64,000 bases of DNA. It comes from JAMHWF01 sp964371405. Lineage in GTDB: Bacteria; Pseudomonadota; Gammaproteobacteria; Burkholderiales; Burkholderiaceae_C. The notes under the pieces were generated by a model that made no database searches, was not told the origin of the DNA, and saw nothing but the letters and a program-made list of their open reading frames with translations. This document shows positions 48,388 to 57,063 of this stretch, in pieces. Within the stretch, counting starts at the first letter, position 1, and each line of letters begins with the position of its first letter. A program made the position numbers and the translations under genes. Location of the stretch: positions 62,001 to 126,000 of the forward strand of contig CAYJLV010000002.1 of the NCBI GenBank assembly GCA_964371405.1, written 5' to 3'.

Positions 48388-50890
48388 ATCGCAACCCCTT
48401 CAAGAACCCCTGCAGTGCTTGGGCTGCCGCTTCCCGCTTGCCCTCGATCTCAGTCAGCGTCACCCGATACTTGTCCCACCAGGCCTCGAACGCTGCGACG
48501 ATGGCCTTGCGCTGGGCGGTGATGTAGCGCTCGACGATGGCGCGCATGTCGTTGTGCAGGATGGTCAGCAGCAAGTCGGCGGCTTGCTCGGGCGACAGAC
48601 CATCCACGGCTCCGTCAATGTGCTGCTTGAAGCTGTCGTGCTTGGCCTTCAAGGCCTTCTTCACACCGGCTAGTTCCTTCTTCCATGCCTTGAGTTGCAC
48701 CTCGTCGACGGCCTCCTCTTCTTCGTCGGCCTCGTCGGAAGCCTCAACAGCTTCGCCGCTCTCCGCGTCGGTGTCTTTGGCGGCTTTGGGATCGGCAGCC
48801 TTTATCTGACTGTCGAGTTCTGCCTTCTTTGCTTCCAACTCGGTGATCTCGCTGACGAAGTTGCTCATCAGAAACCTCACCAGCTTGTGGTCCAGCGGCC
48901 GGTCCTTGCTGGCCTTGTCCTCCAGAGCCGTGACTATGCTGGTCCGCCAGGCGTCGGCCACGCCTTTGGCGCCGCGCGCCATCAGAGTGAGAAAGTCGAA
49001 CTTGGTCTGGTACCAAAAGCCGGCCACGATGCCGCGCACCTGAAACGGGTCCAGTAGGCCTATGGCCTCCAGGCTCTGGCTGAAGCTGGCCAGCAGGTCA
49101 CTGCGCAGCGCCACCAGGCCGGCCGCGTTGTCCATCTGCCCTGCCAGCGCGGTGATGCGCGCGCTGTGCGCGGCCCACCAAGTCTCGAAGGTTGCACGGA
49201 TAGCCGCTTCTTTGGCTACCAGGCCTGCATTGCCTTCGATGGCAGGCTGGATATCTTGTCGCCGTGCGAGCGAGGCCGCGAAGTCGAGATACTTAGCGTC
49301 GCGCTCCACCAGCAGGTCCATCGGGTTCAAGCCATGGGCCTTGAACAGTGCCGACTTGTCGCTGACCTCGGCCTTGGGCACACCGCCCACCAGGTGGGCA
49401 CGCACGTCATGTGGCTCCGGCGGCGGCGCGTTGTCGGCGTAACGGCGGATGTTCAGGTTGTAGCCGTTGGCCTTGAGCGTGGCCAGGTCGACGATGGCGG
49501 AGAACGCGGGGATGGCGCGGAATTCGTCGAAGGTGTTGACGATCTTCTCGATGTGCTCGGGCAGCAGGTAGTTCTGCGCCCGGCCCTCGAAGTATTCGCG
49601 GTCGGCGTTGATGAACAGCACCTTGCCCTGGCGCTCCGGCGGCTTGCCGCTGACACGGTTGGCGCCGTTCTGCACGCGCTGCCGCAGCACCAGGATGCAG
49701 GCCGGGATGCCCGTGCCGTAGAACAGGTTGGGCGCCACGCCGATGACAGCTTCTAGAAGGTCTTCCTGGATGATGCCGGCGCGTATGGTGGCCTCGTCTC
49801 CGCCCCGAAACAGCACGCCGTGCGGCATGACCGTGGCCACCATCCCGCCATCGCGCGTGACGGCCAGCATGTGCTGCAGGAACATCAGGTCGGCCTTCTT
49901 GGCGCCCAGCGGCACCTGGCCATAGCGGAACCGGTCGGGGAACTTGGGCTGCCACGCCGGGTTGTCGTTCTCGTCCTTCTCGGTGTTGCCCCAGGGCAGA
50001 GAAAAGGGCGGGTTGGTGATGATGCGGTCAAAGTGCATCAACTCGCCACCCTCGACGTGCTGCGGTTCACCCAGCGTGTCTTCGTTCTGCAGGTTGGCGT
50101 TGCTGATGCCATGCAGCAGCATGTTCATCTTGGCGATCGACCAGACCGTTCCGTTGAACTCCTGCCCGAAGAGGTTTGCCTTGCGGCCGTCGGCACCGTG
50201 TTCGTCGATGTATTCCTTGGCGGCGATCAACATGCCGCCCGATCCACAGCAGGGGTCGTAGATGTCGTGGCCTAGCTTCGGCTTGATCAGCCGCACCATC
50301 ATGCGAACGATGGAGCGCGGCGTGTAGAACTCGCCGCCCTTCTTGCCGGCCGAGTCGGCAAACTCCCCGATCAGGTATTCGTAGGCGGCGCCCAGCAGGT
50401 CGGGGAACTCGAAGTCCTCGTTGCGCAGCCGGTGCTTGCCGAAGTGCGTGATGAGCTGCTGCAGCTTGATGTCGGGAATCTTGCTCTGGCCCACCTTGCG
50501 GGTGAAGTCGATGTGCTCCAGCACGTCGTACAGGCTGGTGTTCTCGCCCTCGATGCTGGACAGGGCCTTGCTCAGCATGGCGCCAACGTTGGCCTGGCGC
50601 GAGTTGTCCACCAGGCTGGCGTAGCGCGCCTCTTCGGGCACCCAGAAGTAGCCGTCGCGCTTGTACCAGCGCTTGTTGTTGGCGGATGCCTCGGCTTCGG
50701 CCTTGGTCTTGCCGCCTTCCATCTCAGTGCGTATCACCTCCTCGCGCCGCTGTTCGAACACGTCGGAGCAGCGCTTCAGGAACAGCATGCCGAAGATGTA
50801 TTCCTTGAACTCCGAGGCGTCCATCTTGCCGCGCAAGATGTCGGCGGCCTTGAAAAGGTGGCGTTCGAGCTGGGGAAGGGTCAGTGGCAT
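48380..50890 (-). CDS. hsdM: HsdM, type I N6-adenine methyltransferase subunit
   Basis: The 836-residue protein has SAM-binding motif I (YDPCCGSGGML), catalytic motif IV NPPF and the HsdM N-terminal helix domain (LFKAADILRGKMDASEFKEYIFGMLFLKRCSDVF). It is longer than a typical HsdM. The extra about 300 C-terminal residues contain an acidic coiled coil (DAESGEAVEASDEADEEEE) that may contact HsdS. First gene of hsdM-hsdS-X-hsdR-ygjP. It methylates host DNA and protects it from HsdR. Confidence 0.94.
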   Translation of the reverse strand: MPLTLPQLERHLFKAADILRGKMDASEFKEYIFGMLFLKRCSDVFEQRREEVIRTEMEGGKTKAEAEASANNKRWYKRDGYFWVPEEARYASLVDNSRQANVGAMLSKALSSIEGENTSLYDVLEHIDFTRKVGQSKIPDIKLQQLITHFGKHRLRNEDFEFPDLLGAAYEYLIGEFADSAGKKGGEFYTPRSIVRMMVRLIKPKLGHDIYDPCCGSGGMLIAAKEYIDEHGADGRKANLFGQEFNGTVWSIAKMNMLLHGISNANLQNEDTLGEPQHVEGGELMHFDRIITNPPFSLPWGNTEKDENDNPAWQPKFPDRFRYGQVPLGAKKADLMFLQHMLAVTRDGGMVATVMPHGVLFRGGDEATIRAGIIQEDLLEAVIGVAPNLFYGTGIPACILVLRQRVQNGANRVSGKPPERQGKVLFINADREYFEGRAQNYLLPEHIEKIVNTFDEFRAIPAFSAIVDLATLKANGYNLNIRRYADNAPPPEPHDVRAHLVGGVPKAEVSDKSALFKAHGLNPMDLLVERDAKYLDFAASLARRQDIQPAIEGNAGLVAKEAAIRATFETWWAAHSARITALAGQMDNAAGLVALRSDLLASFSQSLEAIGLLDPFQVRGIVAGFWYQTKFDFLTLMARGAKGVADAWRTSIVTALEDKASKDRPLDHKLVRFLMSNFVSEITELEAKKAELDSQIKAADPKAAKDTDAESGEAVEASDEADEEEEAVDEVQLKAWKKELAGVKKALKAKHDSFKQHIDGAVDGLSPEQAADLLLTILHNDMRAIVERYITAQRKAIVAAFEAWWDKYRVTLTEIEGKREAAAQALQGFLKGLRYV

Positions 50891-50938
50891 CGGGGAAGTG
50901 GTTGAACTGAATCGTTGGGGCTGCTGGCGGGCGGGAAC

Positions 50939-51709
50939 TCAGGCGGAGCTGTCTGGGGCCGGCGCCACTTCGGCGGGCGGCGTGGTCAGAGCCACGTTCC
51001 AGTGACCGCCGGGCTCCTGGCGCAGGTCCAGCAGATCGTAGGTCTTGAGCATGCTGACCAGACCCGAGTGACCATAGGTCTGCGGCGAGAACGAGGGGTC
51101 AGTCCGGCGGAGGTAAGAGCCCAGCGCGCTGACGCTGACGCGCCCATCGGGTGACTCCGCCGCCACCAACTTGACCGCGCTGACGACGGACTTCGGCCGC
51201 AGCTTGGGCTTCGGCGCAGCAGGTGGTTTGGCGAGCTGGGGAGTGGCGTCTGTTGGCGGCGAGGCCTCCGGCGGCATCCACTGAAAGAACTGGTCGCTGG
51301 CGTTGCGCAGTGCCTCGGGCGTCTTGGCCTCGCCGATGACGTGAACCGTGGCGCCACGTTCGCGCAGCTTGCGGCACAGGCCCGCGAAGTCAGAGTCGCT
51401 GGTGACGAGGCAGAAGGTGGCGGCTCGCTGATCGAACAAGGCCTCGATAGCGTCCATCGCCAGGGCGATGTCAGAGGTGTTCTTGCCGGCCGCATACGCG
51501 TACTGCAGGCAGGGGGTGAAGGCCTGCTGTACCAGCACGGTCTGCCACTTGTTGGCCAGGGCCGTGTGGCTGCCGAAGCCACGCCGAAGCACCACGCGGC
51601 CGAACTGGGCGGCCACACGCAACGCGTAGTCAAGGATGTCTGGGTCCGCGTTCTCGCAGTCGACCAGCACGGCGACTTTGGTGTCGAACTCCCCCGAATT
51701 CGGTTGCAT
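50939..51709 (-). CDS. NYN-domain (LabA/DUF88) RNase-like protein with OST-HTH tail
   Basis: The 256-residue protein has a PIN-like NYN domain (VAVLVDCENADPDILDYAL with the metal-binding Asp, KNTSDIALAMDAIEAL, LVTSDSDFAGLCRKLRERGA). A Pro-rich linker follows, then a C-terminal OST-HTH/LOTUS-like domain (VSVSALGSYLRRTDPSFSPQ) that binds RNA. The likely activity is metal-dependent RNA cleavage. It starts at ATG 51709 behind AGGGAGAAG and lies 48 nt before hsdM on the same strand. Role in defence inferred from position only. Confidence 0.85.
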   Translation of the reverse strand: MQPNSGEFDTKVAVLVDCENADPDILDYALRVAAQFGRVVLRRGFGSHTALANKWQTVLVQQAFTPCLQYAYAAGKNTSDIALAMDAIEALFDQRAATFCLVTSDSDFAGLCRKLRERGATVHVIGEAKTPEALRNASDQFFQWMPPEASPPTDATPQLAKPPAAPKPKLRPKSVVSAVKLVAAESPDGRVSVSALGSYLRRTDPSFSPQTYGHSGLVSMLKTYDLLDLRQEPGGHWNVALTTPPAEVAPAPDSSA

Positions 51710-51902
51710 GGCTTCTCCCTGGTCCGCTTGTCGCTGCGCCGCCGTGGTCGACCACCGGCGGTCGGACGGCCGCATCGCAAGCGGTTGTGACGCCCATGTT
51801 AGCCAAGGGCGGCAGCCAACTTGCGGTCGCACTGAAAATACAAGCGAAGTGCGAACCGGTCGCATCCCACTCTCGCCGCCCAAGACCGCAGCTGGCTTGC
51901 AG

Positions 51903-53720
51903 TCAAAGCTCCTGGTCAAGTAGCTGCGACAGGGACCGAACGCCCGCTGAAATGACTCGTCGTCTTCGATTGCTGCGAGCGTCTTCGTCGCTGGCAAGCC
52001 GAAGCGTTTGCCGGACGGCTTCCGGGCTGGCGCCAACCACTGCTCCGATCTCAGCAAGTGACATCCCTCGCTTGCCTGTTGTCGCAGAGCCGCGACGCAG
52101 CTGGTACAGGTTGTCAGTATCCAAGTACGCGTAGTCGTTGAAACGCTTGTCGATTTCCCGCCACGCGCCAAGGTGCAGCAAGTCCAGCGCAAGACGCTGC
52201 GGCCCCACACCTGCGGCAAACACTATGGGGTGGTCCCTGTCGAGGTCATCGCCCAAGGTCCTGTCTTTGCACCAACGTACCGGAGCCTTCGGGCCGAAGA
52301 CAGCCTGGAACAGCGTTCGCCTGTCCATCCAGATTGCGGCCTCGTGCTTCTGATAGCTTATTGATTCCCAGTCGTCTGCGTGTCGGGCCTTATCGCGCTC
52401 GAACGGTGTCTGAGCAATCACCGCGAGCTGCTCGAACCTCAGTTGAAGCAGGTCACGCACCGACGGAGTGAGGACCGGATACAGCCTTCGCAGCTCCGCC
52501 GCGAGCGTAGCCGCCGGCATGACAAGTTTGGAGTTGAGGCCGTATTGCCTTGCTTGATCGGACATAGCGAGCACTTCGTCCTCAGGCAGCGACCACGTCG
52601 ACATTTGTTTCAATACGAGCGGCCGGCTACGCACGAGACGCTGTGCCAGTGGTTGGTACAGCCCCGAAATATTCAAGTCTCTGGTCTTCTGCCTTTGAAA
52701 GGCTGTGCGCTTGTGCTCTGAGCAGAATCGCCTCAAGTTCGGGCCGAGGTGGCGATAGCAAATCTGGCACCGCTGGCTACCTCCGGTATTGGCCAAGGAC
52801 CTCAGCCACACGGCGAGAACGCCAAACGCCGAACCACAGTCTTCGTATGCTGCCCACTGACGCTTCCAACGATGCACCAGTGGCTTGGACGCCTTTTCGT
52901 CCAGCGGAAGTGGTTGGTACATGGCGTGGCGCAGTCGCTCGAACCAATCGGCGGCTTCAATCAATGCTGACGCCGATGCAGAGGTCGGCAGCTCGATAGG
53001 CAGCGCCCAATCGGACCATGTCCCCGCTGATACGTAGTACGCATCGCTCAAGATGAGGCGCCGGGCGGAGGCTTTGAGCTTCGCGAGTTCCTCCTTGATG
53101 CGATCCTTGTGCCCTGCAATCTCCGAACTGATCTGCCTGGCTTTGATCGCCAAGTCCTCGATCTGCGCAGTCGCCCGGTCCGCCTCGGCCTCCAAGAGTT
53201 GCGCTTCGAAGTCAAATGCGCGCATAGCGCAGTCCTGCCTCTGAACCCGCCCTGCGTGAAGGGTCGTGGCAAGCCGCATGACCACCGGCGCTTCGTTTAC
53301 AGGAGGTACACGAGACGCCTTGAACGTTGTCCAAGAGAGGCCACCGCTCGAATCCTCAACCTCCATACCGAACTGAGCGTCCTGCAGCCTGGTTGCTAGG
53401 TGATACGCATCCAAAGCCAACGCTCGGGACTCGGCATTGATTTGCTTGATCAAGCCGGCCTTCAAAGCCTCTGCCTGCCTTCGCGATGATCCGCTGTGGT
53501 CCACGAGGGCCAAGAGACCTTCGTGGACACGAGTCGCTCGGCTCGCCCGAGCGACGCCGCCATCGAGTGATACCCAGCCTGAAACACCGGCTGAGGCCTG
53601 CGCACAAAGTTCGTCCTTGTTCATCGTGTCTGGCGGGTCACGGGTGAGACTGAATCCGATTTGATCGCTTCTTGTGAAGTTGAGACCTACGTCTATGACC
53701 AGCTGGCTAGATCTATGCAT
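51903..53720 (-). CDS. Unrecognised island protein with coiled coil, Cys cluster and C-terminal HTH
   Basis: This 605-residue protein belongs to no family I recognise. Visible parts are a predicted coiled coil (about residues 180-225: EADRATAQIEDLAIKARQIS), a zinc-type cluster (CQICYRHLGPNLRRFCSEH, about 320-338), and a C-terminal HTH resembling sigma region 4/HTH domains (GMSLAEIGAVVGASPEAVRQTL). The architecture suggests a DNA-binding regulator or recombination accessory. ATG 53720 is the first start; ATG 53622 is an alternative, and neither has a strong ribosome site. It diverges from the adjacent transposase gene. Confidence 0.6.
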   Translation of the reverse strand: MHRSSQLVIDVGLNFTRSDQIGFSLTRDPPDTMNKDELCAQASAGVSGWVSLDGGVARASRATRVHEGLLALVDHSGSSRRQAEALKAGLIKQINAESRALALDAYHLATRLQDAQFGMEVEDSSGGLSWTTFKASRVPPVNEAPVVMRLATTLHAGRVQRQDCAMRAFDFEAQLLEAEADRATAQIEDLAIKARQISSEIAGHKDRIKEELAKLKASARRLILSDAYYVSAGTWSDWALPIELPTSASASALIEAADWFERLRHAMYQPLPLDEKASKPLVHRWKRQWAAYEDCGSAFGVLAVWLRSLANTGGSQRCQICYRHLGPNLRRFCSEHKRTAFQRQKTRDLNISGLYQPLAQRLVRSRPLVLKQMSTWSLPEDEVLAMSDQARQYGLNSKLVMPAATLAAELRRLYPVLTPSVRDLLQLRFEQLAVIAQTPFERDKARHADDWESISYQKHEAAIWMDRRTLFQAVFGPKAPVRWCKDRTLGDDLDRDHPIVFAAGVGPQRLALDLLHLGAWREIDKRFNDYAYLDTDNLYQLRRGSATTGKRGMSLAEIGAVVGASPEAVRQTLRLASDEDARSNRRRRVISAGVRSLSQLLDQEL

Positions 53721-53902
53721 AGGTTTCGACGGAATCGTACGTCAACTTAGTGTCACTAGAGCTGTTTGTCTTCAGGCTTGCTTCCATCAATCTGCACCCT
53801 GTCTCGATGCTCTTCCCGCGACTTTCGCGTGATGGGAGTCATCGAGGCCTTGTGCCTGGGCTCCTGGCTCAGGCGACTCAAACACAGTTGAAGCAGATCA
53901 AG

Positions 53903-55042
53903 ATGAAAAACGACCCGAACCGATCACTGAGTGACAAGTACCACTACACCCAACGGCCCGACTATCGAAACCTGACGAGTCGCGAAGCCTATGGAATGAC
54001 AGACGACGACGCGCACAAACTCCTGTGCGAGGTCCGCTGGGGCAGCCAAGACGTTGTGCAGTGCCCCGCATGTGGCCTAACAGCAAAGCACTACAAGCGC
54101 ACCAAGCGGCGACAGTGGCGCTGCATCAAGTGCCAACGGTGCTTCAGCGTTACCAGCGATACGCCATTCGCCGACCGCAAACTGCCTCTGCACAAGTTGG
54201 TGCCGCTGTTCTACGAATACGCAACCGGTCAGAAGGGGGCATCCGCAAACGGCACAGCGCCGGCGCTGGGTACGACCACGATGACGGCGTATCACAACTA
54301 TTCCAAGCTGCGCGAGGTGGCGATGCAGACCCAGGACCTGACGCCGCTGGAAGGAGTGGTGCAGGTCGACGGTGGCTTCTTCGCAGGCAAGCCGAGGAAG
54401 GCCAACCGGCGGACTAAGCAGACACCCGTTCGCATCCACAGCCGGTTCTTGGGCCGGAAGCAGTCGATCATCCCCAAGAAGAAGGAAGAAATGGAGAAGT
54501 GGAATCGCGAGAAGAAGGAGCGGCAGCGTGTCGTCATCTTCTTGCGCCAACTGCATCCCCTTGGCAGCGGCAAAAAGGGCGCCGCGCGAACGATCACGGT
54601 GGTGGTGAAGAGCGAGACGGCGAAGGTCGTCCAACCCATCCTGGAGCAGTTCATCAAGCCTGGCAGCACTGTCCAGAGCGACATGAGCCCCGCATATATG
54701 GCGCTGGACCCGGCGAAGTACACGCACCAACCGGTGAATCACTCGATCGAGTACAGCACCGTCGAAGGCTGGAACAACAACCAGGCGGAATCGGCTATCG
54801 CGCGGATGCGCCGGGCTGAGTTCGGCGTCTACCATGGCATGCGTTGCGCGTACATGGCGATGTACGCTGCGGAAACCGCGTGGCATGAGGACACCCGCCG
54901 TACTTCCCGCTCCGAGCGCTTTCGGGACCTGATCAAGAAGGCGATGCAAAGTAAGCAGAGCAACGCCTTTTGCGGCTACAAGCAGGGCCGCCGTGTTGCG
55001 GAGGAGCACCTGTACGTTCCTCCCAAGACTGCGAAGAAGTAA
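53903..55042 (+). mobile_element. IS1595-family (ISXO2-like) transposase
   Basis: The 379-residue protein has the IS1595 zinc ribbon (CPACGLTAKHY ... CIKCQRCF) and a DDE core: VDGGFFAGK, QSDMSPAYMAL and NNQAESAIARMRRAEFG. It is the only rightward gene in the island and appears intact. Terminal inverted repeats and target duplications were looked for in the flanks and not found. It may therefore be a remnant or belong to the island itself. ATG 53903 is preferred; the frame runs open to 53750 without family similarity. Confidence 0.88.
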
Positions 55043-55096
55043 CTCGTACTTCACCGCCAGTTCCTGACGTGATGTCGTGGGCCTGCGGCAGCCAGT

Positions 55097-55618
55097 TCAG
55101 TCCGTTTCGGGCTGACTGGGAAATGACCAGATTCCGTCCTCGGACCCGAGACCCTTGTGGTGACGAACGAGCCGTCCTTGACGAGCGAGCGCCTTCAGCC
55201 TGTCGTGGAGCGAGCGCTTCACGTCTTTGGCTGCCTGGGCGTCTGCAACGAGGTCGGCGTGTTTGGTGGCGATGTACTCGTATATTGAGGTTCTCGTCGT
55301 TGGTCCCCCGTTGGCGCGAATGACGGCATAGATGCATAGGCTCATCTCTCCGTGAGGAAGGTTGAGCCGCTTGTACTTGTTGTGAACGGGGATGATGTCT
55401 TCTGGGTCCACCTGAATGTCGTGAAGGCCGAGCGTTCGGTCAATGGCGGCCAGGTCGGCACGAATCTTCTTCAGGTCACGAATTTGCCGTCGCACGGCGG
55501 AGATTTGTTCGCGCGTGGCGGCAATCTCCTGTGCTATCCGCGCCCGATGGCGGATGAGTAGATTTAGGTTCCGATGCATGAACTTCGGCTTCGGCATCAA
55601 CGGGGACCTGGCGGGCAT
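55097..55618 (-). CDS. Small coiled-coil/winged-helix-like protein B (tandem paralogue)
   Basis: The 173-residue protein starts MPARSPLMPKPKF. An N-terminal coiled coil (RARIAQEIAATREQISAVRRQIRDL) follows, then a region like the upstream gene A: LPHGEMSLCIYAVIRANGGPTTRTSIYEYI, ending GIWSFPSQPETD. The second half looks like a winged-helix with the closing W-S. ATG 55618 overlaps the stop of gene A by one base (TAATG), so the two are coupled. Family not recognised. Confidence 0.68.
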   Translation of the reverse strand: MPARSPLMPKPKFMHRNLNLLIRHRARIAQEIAATREQISAVRRQIRDLKKIRADLAAIDRTLGLHDIQVDPEDIIPVHNKYKRLNLPHGEMSLCIYAVIRANGGPTTRTSIYEYIATKHADLVADAQAAKDVKRSLHDRLKALARQGRLVRHHKGLGSEDGIWSFPSQPETD

Positions 55619-56112
55619 TACTCGCCCACCAAAGACCAGATGCCCGGCTGCCGCGTCCGCCGGTCGTGATGTCGTTGCACGACATTTCGATAGATGAGCG
55701 TCTTGAGGCGGTCCTTCACGACCTCCTTGATCCAGCGGCGGTAGTAGTCCGTCGTATCGAACTGTGGATACCGCGCAAACACAAACGCATGGAGTTCGGC
55801 GCGCTTCACTGGCTGCCCCTTCGCCTCGCTCAGGCAGTCGAGGATGCAGCGTGTCATTTCGCCCTTTGGTAGCGGCAGCCGTCGGTGGTGCTCGATGTTG
55901 AACGGGCCGGCGCGCTTGGGCTCCTGGGTCAATGGATGCTCCGCGATCACGGCATCCAGCGCTTCGAGGCGCTTTTCTGCGGCCTCTAGCTTCTTGAGCA
56001 GTCTTGTAACCTTGTCGAGAGCATGCTGGGTCTTCTTCATCTCTCCGTCGACACGAGCGCGCTTTTCGATCAGCCATGAGAGCGATGGGGGTATGCGGTT
56101 TGCCATCGCCAA
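55618..56112 (-). CDS. Small coiled-coil/winged-helix-like protein A (tandem paralogue)
   Basis: The 164-residue protein has a coiled coil (MKKTQHALDKVTRLLKKLEA), RLPLPKGEMTRCILDCLSEAKGQPV and a terminal PGIWSLVGE, matching gene B in layout and in the GEM...C and GIWS anchors. It is the outermost gene at the right island end, its start only about 30 bp from the inverted repeat. Possible element regulator or transposition accessory; function unknown. ATG 56112 or 56106 can serve as start. Confidence 0.68.
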   Translation of the reverse strand: MAMANRIPPSLSWLIEKRARVDGEMKKTQHALDKVTRLLKKLEAAEKRLEALDAVIAEHPLTQEPKRAGPFNIEHHRRLPLPKGEMTRCILDCLSEAKGQPVKRAELHAFVFARYPQFDTTDYYRRWIKEVVKDRLKTLIYRNVVQRHHDRRTRQPGIWSLVGE

Positions 56113-56130
56113 ATTGGGCCGCAGCGCCCT

Positions 56131-56970
56131 CTAACAGTCGAGGGCATCAGGGGTAAAAGGCCGTTGGCCGAGCAGCAGGCCGAGCGCCTCGCGCAGCACG
56201 TGCCGCACATGTGCAGTTCCCTCGGCCGTCGGCAGCCAGCGCAGCACCGGATGCTCGACGCGCGGCGCCAGTCCCATCGGCGCCGGCACCAGGCGCACGC
56301 GATCACCGGCTGCGGCGCGGAATGCGCGCAGCGCGCGCGGCATGTGCCAGCCATGCGTCACGATGACGAGTTCGGCGATGTCCGACTGGCGCAGCAGCGC
56401 GACGGTGCGCGCCGCGTTCTCGCGCGTGTCGCGCGATTCGCCTTCGGTCCACGACAGCGGCCGGCCGAACTCCTCGCGCGCGATGCGCAGCGCGACCTCG
56501 GCTTCGGACGGGCCGCCCCGCTGCGCCCAGCCGACACCGCCCGAGAACGCGAGCGGCGCGCTGGTGCGGCGCGCCAGCCACGCACCGTAGCGCAGCCGCT
56601 CGAGCGACTCGCGCGCCAGGCTGGGTGCGGCGTATTCGGGGGCGCGCGCTTCGCGTCCGCCGCCGAGCACGACGATCGCCACGTCGCGCCGCGCCTGCGC
56701 GGCCTGTTGCAGTGTCTGGATCTGCGCTGGCGTCAGCGCCGGGTGGCGTTCGAGCAGCGCGGCTTCGAGCAGATCGCCGAAGCCTGCGCAGGCCGTCAGC
56801 CACAGGCCCGCCGTCGCCAGCGCGAACAGCAGCCAGCCGACGCCGCGCCGCGCCCACAGCAGCATCGCAGCACCGAGCAGCAACGCCAGCAGCGGAACCG
56901 GCGGCAGCGCGAGGGCGGTGAGCAAGGGCTTCCACGATGCCAGGCCGAGGTTCGCGAGCGCAGCGTTCAT
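56131..56970 (-). CDS. YdcF/DUF218-family membrane protein, 3' end formed by the island repeat
   Basis: The 279-residue protein has two N-terminal membrane helices (LLTALALPPVPLLALLLGAAMLLW and GWLLFALATAGLWLTACAG). The DUF218 core follows: AIVVLGGGREARAPEY, LAFSGGVGWAQRGGPSEAE, SRDTRENAARTVALL and VIVTHGWHMPRAL. Members act in envelope or ElyC/SanA-type functions. The last residues GQRPFTPDALDC are encoded by and just beyond the right 28-bp repeat, so the native C-terminus may have been replaced or used as the insertion target. Confidence 0.85.
   Translation of the reverse strand: MNAALANLGLASWKPLLTALALPPVPLLALLLGAAMLLWARRGVGWLLFALATAGLWLTACAGFGDLLEAALLERHPALTPAQIQTLQQAAQARRDVAIVVLGGGREARAPEYAAPSLARESLERLRYGAWLARRTSAPLAFSGGVGWAQRGGPSEAEVALRIAREEFGRPLSWTEGESRDTRENAARTVALLRQSDIAELVIVTHGWHMPRALRAFRAAAGDRVRLVPAPMGLAPRVEHPVLRWLPTAEGTAHVRHVLREALGLLLGQRPFTPDALDC
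56142..56169 (-). repeat. Right copy of 28-bp island-boundary inverted repeat
   Basis: This is the reverse complement of 32568-32595 with one mismatch. It lies inside the 3' coding end of the YdcF-like gene, spanning codons for GQRPFTPDA. The left copy reads RRPFTPDAQR and then stop in the same frame, so it could be a displaced copy of this gene end. Confidence 0.8.
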
Positions 56971-57063
56971 GGCGCGATTGTGCGTGACCGGTCCCGGGGG
57001 CGAGGGCACGACGGCGCGCAATGCACGACAATGCCGGCCTCACTCGCAGCGCGCCGGCATGCC

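Noticed and set aside
53721..55130. Terminal inverted repeats of the IS1595-type element
   Set aside because: The flanks were compared by eye on both strands and no convincing inverted match or target duplication was found.
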